16,571 bases of DNA from positions 1-16,571 of the forward strand of contig DIVQ01000242.1 of NCBI GenBank assembly GCA_002423325.1, written 5' to 3'. Every line of letters begins with the position of its first letter. Position 1 is the first letter of the stretch. The position numbers and the translations under genes were made by a program. The notes beneath the pieces were generated by a model. That model was not told where the DNA came from. It worked only from the letters and a program-made list of their open reading frames with translations, and ran no database searches. Origin of the DNA: Anaerolineales bacterium UBA6128. GTDB lineage: Bacteria; Chloroflexota; Anaerolineae; UBA1429. Below, piece by piece: positions 1-5,574 of the stretch.

Positions 1-104
1 TACAGCCCCCAGTGCACGAACATGCCAAAGCGCGCCTCTTGCCACCACTGCATGCGCTGTGCCCTGGTCGCCGCCGTCATCCGTTCGTATTCTGCCCTGT
101 CCAT
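1..104 (-). CDS. GH29-type alpha-L-fucosidase, N-terminal fragment (runs off left edge)
   Basis: Only the first 35 residues are in the window; the rest lies to the left. From an ATG at 104 the peptide reads MDRAEYERM, then about ten linker residues, then WWQEARFGMFVHWGLY at residues 20-35. That WW..A+FGMF+HWG.Y pattern is the characteristic start of the GH29 alpha-L-fucosidase catalytic barrel, where the WF..AKFG.F.HWG.YS segment lines the sugar pocket. The start is supported by GGAGG six bases upstream of the ATG. GH29 enzymes release terminal L-fucose from glycans. The gene follows the nucleoside hydrolase gene on the same strand with a gap of about 55 bases, so the two are probably co-transcribed. 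Whether a signal peptide exists cannot be judged; none is obvious in these residues, which suggests a cytoplasmic enzyme. A GH29-related hydrolase of different specificity is possible. Confidence 0.8.
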   Translation of the reverse strand, partial: MDRAEYERMTAATRAQRMQWWQEARFGMFVHWGL

Positions 105-129
105 ACCTGACCTCCCTGATCTGTTATCG

Positions 130-146
130 CGCGGCTGTTTGCCGCG
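130..146. repeat. Small intercistronic hairpin
   Basis: CGCGGC (130-135) and GCCGCG (141-146) form a perfect 6-bp stem around a TGTTT loop, between the nucleoside hydrolase stop codon and the fucosidase start. No T-run follows on the minus strand, so it is unlikely to be an intrinsic terminator. An mRNA-stability or processing hairpin, or chance in GC-rich DNA, are the options. Confidence 0.35.
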
Positions 147-159
147 GCTACGAGACCCC

Positions 160-1089
160 TCAGTACGCCAGCACTCTCGTCATCCACAAGTCCATCGCCG
201 TCCCGGCATCGACCGCCCGGGCGTAGCGATGCGGCCCATTCGCCTGCTCAGCGAACAGCGTGTAGCCATAGGTGCCGTGCCCGTGCAGTTCCACCGAGGC
301 GCGCCCCTGCTTCCACTTGAGCAGCGTGTCATCGAGCAGGCTCTCAACCGCCAACGGATCGTGCATGATGTCCACACACGCCAGCGGATCAGCGATGCCC
401 ATCGACGTGGCGCGGGCCACGTGCGCGGCCCACAGCCGCTGAGCCAGTGGTCGTCGGGCATCGCGCAAGCGCAGCAGTTGCTCGCGCTCGTAGCGCACCT
501 GCATCGTCACATCCAGCGGCACCAGGTCCACCGGCACGCCGCTCTGCAGCACGATCTGCGCCGCCACCGGGTCACACCGGATGTTCCATTCTGAGATCTG
601 CCGGTCAAAGGTGCCGGCCATCGCCACGATCCTGGGGATGCGCGCGATGATGCGCGGCTCTTTGAGCATGGCCAACGCCAGGTTGGTCATGGCCCCGATG
701 GTGAGGATGATGATGTCGCCGTTACCCGCCAGCAGCGTGTCCACCATATAGTCGACGGCGTGACGCGGATCCGCGGGCGGCAGCTGCGCCTCTGGGAGGC
801 AGGTCGCATCCTGGTTGGGCAGTCGCCCCTCCAGGTAGGCCTGACGCGCATCGAACTCGGACGTAGTGCGCGGCGCGATCGGGCCACCGCAGCCCGCCGT
901 CACGGGCACCTCGCCTCGGCCCGCCAGTGTCAACAGCGTGCGCGCCTGCCGCGCGCGCGCCACGGTATTCATAAAGACCGTAGTGACGCCCAGCAAATCC
1001 AGCTCGGGCGAGGCAAGGATCAAGGCCAACGCATAGGCGTCGTCGATGTCATCGCCGATATCGGTGTCCAGAATCACGCGTTGCGTCAT
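160..1089 (-). CDS. Nucleoside hydrolase (IU-NH family)
   Basis: This 309-aa protein has the length of inosine/uridine-preferring nucleoside hydrolases, which cleave ribonucleosides to base plus ribose in salvage. The N-terminal aspartate cluster is present as ILDTDIGDDIDDAYAL (residues 6-21), a variant of the calcium-binding DTD.G.DD motif. Other family landmarks are MNT near 40, the strand IIILTIGAMTNLALA at 127-140, SEWNIRCDP at 166-174 (Glu, Asn and Asp that contact ribose and Ca2+), and MHDPLAV at 242-248 with the conserved His-Asp. The ATG at 1089 was chosen because AGGAGAGG lies just upstream and the aspartate motif must sit near the N-terminus; the frame stays open to 1272 but the extra residues are unlike the family. 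No signal peptide is seen, so the protein is probably cytoplasmic. It precedes the fucosidase on the same strand. Base specificity cannot be assigned; a related ribosyl-pyrimidine or ADP-ribose-type hydrolase is possible. Confidence 0.92.
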   Translation of the reverse strand: MTQRVILDTDIGDDIDDAYALALILASPELDLLGVTTVFMNTVARARQARTLLTLAGRGEVPVTAGCGGPIAPRTTSEFDARQAYLEGRLPNQDATCLPEAQLPPADPRHAVDYMVDTLLAGNGDIIILTIGAMTNLALAMLKEPRIIARIPRIVAMAGTFDRQISEWNIRCDPVAAQIVLQSGVPVDLVPLDVTMQVRYEREQLLRLRDARRPLAQRLWAAHVARATSMGIADPLACVDIMHDPLAVESLLDDTLLKWKQGRASVELHGHGTYGYTLFAEQANGPHRYARAVDAGTAMDLWMTRVLAY

Positions 1090-1121
1090 GATTCCCTCTC
1101 CTGACATGCAGAGTCCCAGCC

Positions 1122-1150
1122 AATCTACACGATAAGCCCACATTCGTCCA
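1122..1150 (-). promoter_or_regulatory. Candidate promoter for the nucleoside hydrolase gene
   Basis: On the minus strand, TGGACG (1145-1150) and TAGATT (1122-1127) are separated by 17 bases, each matching four of six consensus positions. It lies about 33 bases before the ATG at 1089, a sensible 5' leader. The match is moderate, so this is a suggestion only. Confidence 0.35.
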
Positions 1151-1168
1151 GCGGCACCGGGTGCAATC

Positions 1169-1197
1169 TTGCGAACCCCTCTCCGGCGTACTATACT
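1169..1197 (+). promoter_or_regulatory. Sigma70-type promoter for the chagasin-like lipoprotein genes
   Basis: TTGCGA (1169-1174) and TATACT (1192-1197) are spaced by exactly 17 bases. This is a strong housekeeping promoter match, predicting a start near 1204 and a leader of about 67 bases. Two TGACC half-sites (1197-1201 and 1206-1210), nine bases apart, overlap the predicted start and could be an operator. It is divergent from the nucleoside hydrolase promoter. Confidence 0.7.
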
Positions 1198-1270
1198 GAC
1201 CGTATTGACCATCGCGCCGGCGTCACCGAGCGCACTCGGCGGCTGTTCCGGCTCTACGCAGGAGGTGCTC

Positions 1271-1675
1271 ATGTCCTCAGCTCAGCGATTCCTCTGTACG
1301 CTCTTGGCGGCCACACTGCTACTGGCGGCGCTCACCGGCTGCCGGTCCTCCACCTCTGACGAGGTGAGCCTGACCGAAGATGACAACGGCGCCAGTGTCA
1401 CGCTGAACAAGGGCGAAGTCCTGGCCATCACGCTGCCTGCGAGACCCACCAAAGGTGAGCGCTGGGACCCGGGCGACATTGCCATCTATGAGCAACTGCC
1501 GATGGGCCAGGAGCAATTCAAACCCGACTCGAGCCTGGCGGACTATGACGGGCGACAGATCCTGCGCTTTGAGGCCAAGACGCGCGGCGTGTTCGACCTC
1601 CACCTGATCTACCGCGTGGTCGGAGGCGCCGACGAACCGATCCGCACCTTTGACGTGACCGTGACCGTCGAATAG
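1271..1675 (+). CDS. Chagasin-like (I42) inhibitor lipoprotein, degenerate loops
   Basis: A 134-aa protein. A hydrophobic signal segment (about residues 8-22) ends in the lipobox LTGC, giving lipidation at Cys24 and a membrane-anchored, extracytoplasmic protein. The mature part is a small all-beta domain resembling chagasin/ICP, inhibitors of papain-like cysteine proteases. Residues 44-54 (TLNKGEVLAIT) resemble the first strands, PTKGERW at 59-65 stands where the inhibitory NPTTGY.W loop is expected, and IYRVVGGADEPIRTF near 113-127 stands where the RPW loop is expected. Two of the three contact loops are therefore altered, so inhibitory activity is uncertain. GGAGGT five bases before the ATG fixes the start. 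It is followed by a better-preserved paralogue about 125 bases downstream, probably on the same transcript. Assignment to the fold is good; protease inhibition is an inference. Confidence 0.75.
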   Translation: MSSAQRFLCTLLAATLLLAALTGCRSSTSDEVSLTEDDNGASVTLNKGEVLAITLPARPTKGERWDPGDIAIYEQLPMGQEQFKPDSSLADYDGRQILRFEAKTRGVFDLHLIYRVVGGADEPIRTFDVTVTVE

Positions 1676-1687
1676 CGCCCCGGGGGC

Positions 1688-1725
1688 TGACGGCGCCGTG
1701 CGGCCACACGCGCGCGGCGCCGTCA
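1688..1725. repeat. Perfect inverted repeat between the two lipoprotein genes
   Basis: TGACGGCGCCG (1688-1698) and CGGCGCCGTCA (1715-1725) are perfect 11-bp arms around a 16-base spacer, starting 13 bases after the first lipoprotein stop. The very stable stem has no following T-run, so it may be a partial attenuator, an RNA-stabilising structure or a protein-binding site rather than a standard terminator. Confidence 0.55.
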
Positions 1726-1799
1726 ACCGTCTGGCCCGCTGCAACGCGCCGCGCCGACGCGACGTCCATCAGCAAGTATCCAGTTCCGCGGAGGTCACC

Positions 1800-2201
1800 A
1801 TGCGCACCCTGAAGTATAGCGTTGCCTGGCGCTGCATCGCGGTCCTGCTGGTCGGCGCCCTGCTGAGCGGCTGCGGCCCGCGCAGCCTGGAGCTCGACGC
1901 CGCGGACGACGGCGGCCGCGCCACCCTCAAGGTCGGCGAAACCCTCACCCTCAAGCTCAAGAGCAGCCCCACGACCGGCTACGGCCGGGAATTCGTGGGG
2001 TTCGACGAACAGGACGTGCTGACGCTGGAGGAGCGCAGCTTCAAGTCCGACTCGATGCTGCTCGGCGCAGGCCGCGTGGACACCTTTCAGTTCACGGCGG
2101 TTGCCGCCGGTGAAGCCGACATCGCTCTGATCTACCGGCGCCCCTGGAAGCAGGACGAGCCGCCCCTCAAGACCTTTTCCTTCCACGTCACGGCGCGCTG
2201 A
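1800..2201 (+). CDS. Chagasin-like (I42) cysteine protease inhibitor lipoprotein
   Basis: A 133-aa lipoprotein with a signal segment at residues 9-22 and lipobox LSGC (Cys25). The mature domain shows the classical chagasin loops: SSPTTGYG at 55-62 (the NPTTGY loop that enters the protease cleft), LLGAGRVDTFQF at 87-98 (the central Gly-rich loop) and YRRPWK at 112-117 (the RPW loop). In this family the three loops wedge into papain-type active sites. GGAGGT four bases upstream of the ATG at 1800 sets the start; the frame is open further upstream but without a start that would keep the signal peptide N-terminal. It is a diverged tandem paralogue of the preceding gene. The target could be an endogenous secreted C1-type protease or proteases of competitors; nothing in the window identifies it. 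Confidence 0.85.
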   Translation: MRTLKYSVAWRCIAVLLVGALLSGCGPRSLELDAADDGGRATLKVGETLTLKLKSSPTTGYGREFVGFDEQDVLTLEERSFKSDSMLLGAGRVDTFQFTAVAAGEADIALIYRRPWKQDEPPLKTFSFHVTAR

Positions 2202-2240
2202 GCGCAACACAAGGGTCGCGGCGGCCGGCCGCGCACGGCA

Positions 2241-2269
2241 TTGACGCTGCCCCGTTTCCGCCCTACAAT
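2241..2269 (+). promoter_or_regulatory. Sigma70-type promoter of the sugar-acid operon
   Basis: TTGACG (2241-2246) and TACAAT (2264-2269) are separated by exactly 17 bases, each one base off consensus. The predicted start near 2276 leaves a leader of about 32 bases before the lyase ATG. Just upstream lies a perfect 12-base palindrome GCGGCCGGCCGC (2221-2232) that could be an operator or a chance GC-rich palindrome. Confidence 0.75.
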
Positions 2270-2307
2270 CCTCTCGTACCCACAACCACACCCCATCGGA
2301 GGATCGC

Positions 2308-3210
2308 ATGTCGAACAAACCGTGGCGGGGGAGCTTTGCCACTCCCATGACCCCCTTTGACGACAAGGACCGCATTGACGAGGAGGCGCTGCGCGCAGAG
2401 GTGCGCTTCTGCATCGAGTCGGGCGTCGGCGGCCTGTGCATGCCCGTGCTGGTGAGCGAGTTCCAGACGCTATCCGAGGCGGAACGCCGCCTGATGGTGC
2501 GCGTGGCTGCGGAAGAGTGCACGCGCTCCAACACGCCGCTGATCGCCTGCTGTGCGGCGGTCAACACGCCTTTGGCAGTCGAGTACGCGCGCTACTGTGA
2601 AAAGCAGGGCGCCGACGGCGTCATTGCCATGCCCCCCTACACGCAGCGCCCCGACTCGGACACCGTCTATGCTTACTACAAGGCCATCTCGGACGCCGTG
2701 CACATCCCGGTGATGATCCAGAACGCCGGCGCCACCGCGCTCTCGGCCAGCGACATTGTGCGCTACTGCACCGAGATTGAGCACGTCTCCTGGGTCAAGG
2801 AAGAGGTCTACCCCAGCACCCACAGCATCAGCGCCATCGTCGCCCGGCAGTCGCCGCACGTCAAGGGCATCATGGGCGGCAGCGGCGGCCTGCACATGAT
2901 CCACGAGTGGAAACGCGGCAGTTGCGGCGTCATCCACGCCTGCCAGTACTGCGACCTGCTGCAGCGCGTCTGGAACCTGCTCGACGGCGGTCAGATGGCC
3001 GAGGCCGAGGAGGCGTTCGAGCACCTGCTGCCCGGCATCGTCACCGAGGGCCTGATGGGCATGGCCTATGCCAAAGAGATCATGGTGCGGCGCGGCGTGC
3101 TCAAGAATAACCGCATGCGTCTGCAGACCAGGCCGCTCGACGAACACGACCTGCGCGAGATCGACCGCGTCTGGGCGCGCATCGAGCCCTATCTCACCTG
3201 GGGCAAGTAA
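2308..3210 (+). CDS. DapA-superfamily lyase (DHDPS/NAL family), probably keto-deoxy sugar acid aldolase or dehydratase
   Basis: A 300-aa class I aldolase-type TIM barrel of usual family length. The Schiff-base lysine is Lys164 in HVSWVKEEVYPS, and the conserved MPPY is at 108-111. True dihydrodipicolinate synthases carry a Thr-Thr pair in GTTGE and a proton-relay Tyr in LYNVP. Here the first motif reads PVLVSEFQTLS (46-56) and the second VMIQNAG (135-141), with Gln138 in the Tyr position. The QN/QD form is known in keto-deoxyarabonate/glucarate dehydratase-like members, so lysine biosynthesis is unlikely. Partner context supports sugar-acid breakdown: an enolase-superfamily dehydratase follows in the same direction about 104 bases downstream, and dehydratase plus DapA-like aldolase is a common pair. 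GGAGG lies six bases before the ATG at 2308, behind a strong promoter. The substrate cannot be named. Confidence 0.85.
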   Translation: MSNKPWRGSFATPMTPFDDKDRIDEEALRAEVRFCIESGVGGLCMPVLVSEFQTLSEAERRLMVRVAAEECTRSNTPLIACCAAVNTPLAVEYARYCEKQGADGVIAMPPYTQRPDSDTVYAYYKAISDAVHIPVMIQNAGATALSASDIVRYCTEIEHVSWVKEEVYPSTHSISAIVARQSPHVKGIMGGSGGLHMIHEWKRGSCGVIHACQYCDLLQRVWNLLDGGQMAEAEEAFEHLLPGIVTEGLMGMAYAKEIMVRRGVLKNNRMRLQTRPLDEHDLREIDRVWARIEPYLTWGK

Positions 3211-3222
3211 TGCGCTCCGTGT

Positions 3223-3289
3223 AGAGACGCTAGAAGGGCCAGCCAAGACTGTGTCTGGCATGGTTTCTCAGGCCCCTTCCAGCGTCTCT
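3223..3289. repeat. Long imperfect inverted repeat with inner hairpin
   Basis: The arm at 3223-3240 (AGAGACGCTAGAAGGGCC) pairs with 3271-3289 at 17 positions, with one mismatch and one bulged base. Inside the 30-base loop, GCCAAGAC (3242-3249) and GTCTGGC (3253-3259) form a second hairpin. It lies wholly between the lyase stop codon and the Shine-Dalgarno of the next gene. There is no T-run, so an intercistronic RNA structure (processing, stability or attenuation) or a small mobile-repeat relic are the likely explanations. Confidence 0.7.
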
Positions 3290-3314
3290 GCTACATCTCA
3301 AAGGAGAAGCGGCC

Positions 3315-4628
3315 ATGTCCACCACACCGACGCCTAACGAACGCATCGAGGGGGTCGTCAACACCCACAGCCGCCCCTCAGACCTCAAGATCACCGACCT
3401 GCGCATGGCGGTAGTCTGCTCGAACTATGACTATCCGATCCTGCGCATCGACACCAACCAAGGCGTGTATGGCATCGGCGAGGTGCGCGACGCGGGCCAC
3501 AAAGAGAACGCCCTGCAGTACAAGAGCATCCTGCTCGGCCAGAACCCCTGCAACATCGACATGCTCTTTCGCGCGATCAAGCGCTATGGCGGCTCGGGGC
3601 GCGAGGGCGGCGGCGTGTCGGGCATCGAGGTGGCGCTGTGGGACCTGATCGGCAAGGTCTACGGCGTGCCCTGCTACCAGTTCCTGGGCGGCAAGTACCG
3701 CGACCGCATCCGCATCTATGCCGATACCCCCGCGCCCGCCGAGCCGACGCCCGAGGGCTATGTGCAGCGCGTGCTGGGTCGCGTGGCGATGGGCCTCACC
3801 TTTATCAAGATCGACGTGGGCATGGGCGTTCTGCGCGGACGCGTGCCCGGCGGACTGGCCGGCGCCCCCACCCGTTACGAGTACCCGCTGGGCCGCCGCT
3901 ACGTGGCGCCCGGCACCGCCGTCGGCACGCAACTGACCGACGCCGGCATCGCGCGTTTCTGCGAGATCGTCGGCGCGGTGCGCGAGGCGGTGGGCTGGGA
4001 CATGCCGCTGGCCGTCGACCACTTTGGCCCGCTCACGATCAACGACGCCATCCGCCTGGGCCACGCCTTTGAGCCCTTCGCCCTTGCCTGGATGGAGGAC
4101 ATCATGCCCTGGTGGGACGTGGAGGGCAACGCGCAGGTGACGCGCGCCATCAACGTGCCCACACTCAACGGCGAGGACATCTACCTGTGGAACGGCTGGC
4201 GCGAGATGATCGAGCGCCGCGCCATCGACATCATTCAGCCCGACCTGCTTACCGCCGGCGGCATGCTCGAGACCAAGCGCATCGCCGACTATGCCGAGCG
4301 CTACGAGATGCCCACGGTGCTGCATTTCGCCGGCTCGCCGATCGCCTTTATGGCCAACCTGCATTGCGCCGCCGCGATCCCCAGCTTTGTCGCGCTGGAG
4401 AACCACGCCCTCGACCTGCCCTTCTGGAAGGGCCTGGTCACCGGCCTGGCCGACCCGCTGATGGAGGAGGGCTATGTGCGCGTGCCCGAGGCGCCGGGTC
4501 TGGGCGTGGACCTGGACTATGACGGCATCGCGGCCAACCTGCGCGTGCCCGGCCTGTTCGAGCCGACGGAAGCGTGGAACACGCCCAAGCTCGGCTTCTG
4601 GCAGCCCGACCGTCGCTGGGACAAGTAG
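3315..4628 (+). CDS. Enolase-superfamily (mandelate racemase/muconate lactonizing type) sugar-acid dehydratase
   Basis: A 437-aa protein with the N-terminal capping domain (about 24-130) and the C-terminal barrel. Enolase-superfamily landmarks are clear: FIKID at 163-167 (catalytic Lys165; K-x-D form seen in galactonate-dehydratase-like members), and metal ligands Asp235 (AVDHFGPL), Glu261 (WMEDIMPW) and Glu287 (LNGEDIYLWNG). The general acid/base dyad is Asp310 (IIQPDLLTAGG) plus His337 (VLHFAGSP), with Glu362 in ALENHALD near the end of the barrel. This set fits the mandelate racemase subgroup that dehydrates sugar acids to 2-keto-3-deoxy acids. Residues 171-205, with GRVPGGLAGAPTR, form a longer loop after the lysine strand and may shape specificity. 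AGGAG lies eight bases before the ATG. It is probably co-transcribed with the upstream lyase. Substrate (galactonate, arabonate, fuconate or other) is not predictable here. Confidence 0.88.
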   Translation: MSTTPTPNERIEGVVNTHSRPSDLKITDLRMAVVCSNYDYPILRIDTNQGVYGIGEVRDAGHKENALQYKSILLGQNPCNIDMLFRAIKRYGGSGREGGGVSGIEVALWDLIGKVYGVPCYQFLGGKYRDRIRIYADTPAPAEPTPEGYVQRVLGRVAMGLTFIKIDVGMGVLRGRVPGGLAGAPTRYEYPLGRRYVAPGTAVGTQLTDAGIARFCEIVGAVREAVGWDMPLAVDHFGPLTINDAIRLGHAFEPFALAWMEDIMPWWDVEGNAQVTRAINVPTLNGEDIYLWNGWREMIERRAIDIIQPDLLTAGGMLETKRIADYAERYEMPTVLHFAGSPIAFMANLHCAAAIPSFVALENHALDLPFWKGLVTGLADPLMEEGYVRVPEAPGLGVDLDYDGIAANLRVPGLFEPTEAWNTPKLGFWQPDRRWDK

Positions 4629-4686
4629 GGGTGGTCAAGAGCGCTGTTTACAGGGTGGGCCAAGAGCGCCCGGGGCAGACATCTCC

Positions 4687-4714
4687 GTCACTCGCCGCGA
4701 AGGCGGGAATCCAG
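4687..4714. repeat. Degenerate REP-like hairpin element
   Basis: Positions 4687-4714 closely resemble the widespread bacterial palindromic repeat GTCATTCCCGCGAA(A/G)GCGGGAATCC, with the left arm decayed to CTCGCC. The core 4691-4696 pairs with 4702-4707 (one wobble) around loop GCGAA. A pair of direct repeats, GGTCAAGAGCGC (4633-4644) and GGCCAAGAGCGC (4658-4669), lies just upstream. The region 4629-4726 holds nothing else recognisable. Confidence 0.5.
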
Positions 4715-4726
4715 ACCCTGACTCAG

Positions 4727-4755
4727 TTGACATAGCGCGATGGTTCTGATATACT
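4727..4755 (+). promoter_or_regulatory. Near-consensus promoter of the toxin-antitoxin pair
   Basis: TTGACA (4727-4732) is a perfect -35 and TATACT (4750-4755) a near-perfect -10, with 17 bases between. This is the strongest promoter in the window. The predicted start is near 4762 and the leader to the ATG at 4791 is about 29 bases. Confidence 0.85.
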
Positions 4756-4772
4756 GATTGTCAGATAATCAG
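4745..4772. promoter_or_regulatory. Palindromic operator candidate over the toxin-antitoxin promoter
   Basis: Two interleaved inverted repeats cover the -10 and start site: TCTGA (4745-4749) with TCAGA (4761-4765), and CTGATT (4754-4759) with AATCAG (4767-4772). The CTGAT unit also repeats directly at 4746 and 4754. Antitoxins of this kind repress their own operon by binding such palindromes. That this is the operator is inferred from position and symmetry. Confidence 0.65.
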
Positions 4773-4790
4773 TGCATCGGAGTGCAAACC

Positions 4791-5042
4791 ATGGACAGTG
4801 TGAATCTGCAGATCGCTCAGCGCGGAATCATCACCATTCCCAAGGCGCTGCGCGACGCGTATGGCCTCGATACGGGTGACTGGCTGACGCTCGTTGACTT
4901 GGGGGGTGTCTTTGTGCTCAGCCCTCAACCCTCCGAGATCGAAGCGCTGACGGACAAACTCGCTGCCCAGTGGACCGAGGATGGCCAGACGCTGGAGAGC
5001 ATGCTGGCCGCGCTGCAAGCGGAGCGCGACAAGCGTGGATAG
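4791..5042 (+). CDS. AbrB/SpoVT/MazE-type antitoxin
   Basis: An 83-aa protein with an N-terminal swapped-hairpin AbrB domain (about residues 4-48): LQIAQRGIITIPKALRDAYGL holds the R-G-.-I-T-I-P-K pattern, followed by DTGDWLTLVDLGGVFVLSP. The acidic helical C-terminus (49-83) is the part expected to wrap the toxin. The ATG at 4791 was chosen because GGAG sits eight bases upstream and the transcript is predicted to begin near 4762; a TTG at 4758 in frame would precede that start. The PIN-toxin frame begins inside its last codons with an eight-base overlap, so the two are translationally coupled. The pair is VapBC-like, with an AbrB-type antitoxin. Autorepression through the palindromes upstream is likely. 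Confidence 0.88.
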   Translation: MDSVNLQIAQRGIITIPKALRDAYGLDTGDWLTLVDLGGVFVLSPQPSEIEALTDKLAAQWTEDGQTLESMLAALQAERDKRG

Positions 5043-5499
5043 GCCCAAGGTCTTTCTGGACACCAGCGTGCTGTTTGCCGCAGTTCTGTCCGAAACGGGC
5101 GGGTCCCGGCATATCCTCAAGTTGGGGGAGGCCGGTGCCGTGGCGCTGTGGGTCGGCCCCGGCGTTCTACGCGAGGCCGACGCCGTCCTCACAGCCAAGT
5201 CGCCGCGCAGCCGGCCGCTGTTCGCGCTGTTGCTGAACCGCGCAAGAGTGCAGGTAGGTTCGGAGGCGACACCCGACGCGTTGCGGCGCGCCCTGACTTT
5301 TCTGGACTATGCCCCCGACGCCCAGGTGCTGGCAGAGGGTATGGCGGAAAACATGGACTACCTGGTCTCCCTCGATCGGCAGCATCTGGTGGGGAACCCG
5401 CGTCTGTCTGTGCTGCCCTTTCCTGTAGGCACGCCGGGCGATTTTCTGGCGTGGCTGCGGGCGCGCTTGGTTGGCACACCGCCAGCGCCGGGAGGCTGA
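5035..5499 (+). CDS. PIN-domain toxin ribonuclease (VapC-like)
   Basis: A 154-aa PIN-domain protein. The expected acidic cluster for Mg2+-dependent RNA cleavage is visible: Asp9 in KVFLDTSVLFAAV, Glu47 in VLREAD, Asp95 in APDAQVLAEGM and Asp114 in DYLVSLDRQHL. The C-terminus ends with PVGTPGDFLAWLR, typical of the family. The GTG at 5035, with GGAG at 5021, was preferred because the PIN domain begins almost immediately after it and it overlaps the antitoxin stop by eight bases; the open frame further upstream lies inside the antitoxin gene. It probably cleaves tRNA, rRNA or mRNA when the antitoxin is degraded; the target is unknown. All catalytic positions are intact, so the toxin looks functional. 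Confidence 0.88.
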   Translation: MDRPKVFLDTSVLFAAVLSETGGSRHILKLGEAGAVALWVGPGVLREADAVLTAKSPRSRPLFALLLNRARVQVGSEATPDALRRALTFLDYAPDAQVLAEGMAENMDYLVSLDRQHLVGNPRLSVLPFPVGTPGDFLAWLRARLVGTPPAPGG

Positions 5500-5574
5500 C
5501 GCCGCGGTCCTGGATCTGCTACCGCCCGACCGCTTCGATGAGCCCGACTTGATGTGCTCCACGAAAGGATTAGC

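Noticed and set aside
1090..1272. N-terminal extension of the nucleoside hydrolase frame to 1272
   Set aside because: The extra residues are unlike the family, which starts at the aspartate motif. AGGAGAGG is positioned for the ATG at 1089, and the region also carries divergent promoters.
1518..2567. Minus-strand open frame spanning both lipoproteins and the start of the lyase
   Set aside because: It crosses two well-supported promoters and three ribosome sites of the opposite strand, and its translation is compositionally biased with no domain.
2308..3210. Lysine-biosynthesis dihydrodipicolinate synthase (DapA)
   Set aside because: The Thr-Thr pair and proton-relay Tyr are missing, and the neighbour is a sugar-acid dehydratase-type gene, not a lysine gene.
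3378..4406. Long minus-strand open frame antisense to the enolase-superfamily gene
   Set aside because: It has low-complexity Ala/Gly/His/Val composition and no motif, whereas the plus-strand frame has complete catalytic residues.
5492..5553. Coding-looking stretch EADAAVLDLLPPDRFDEPDLM after the toxin stop
   Set aside because: It is in a different frame from the toxin, has no start codon or ribosome site, and overlaps the start of the next gene in another frame. It may be a remnant but nothing supports a gene.
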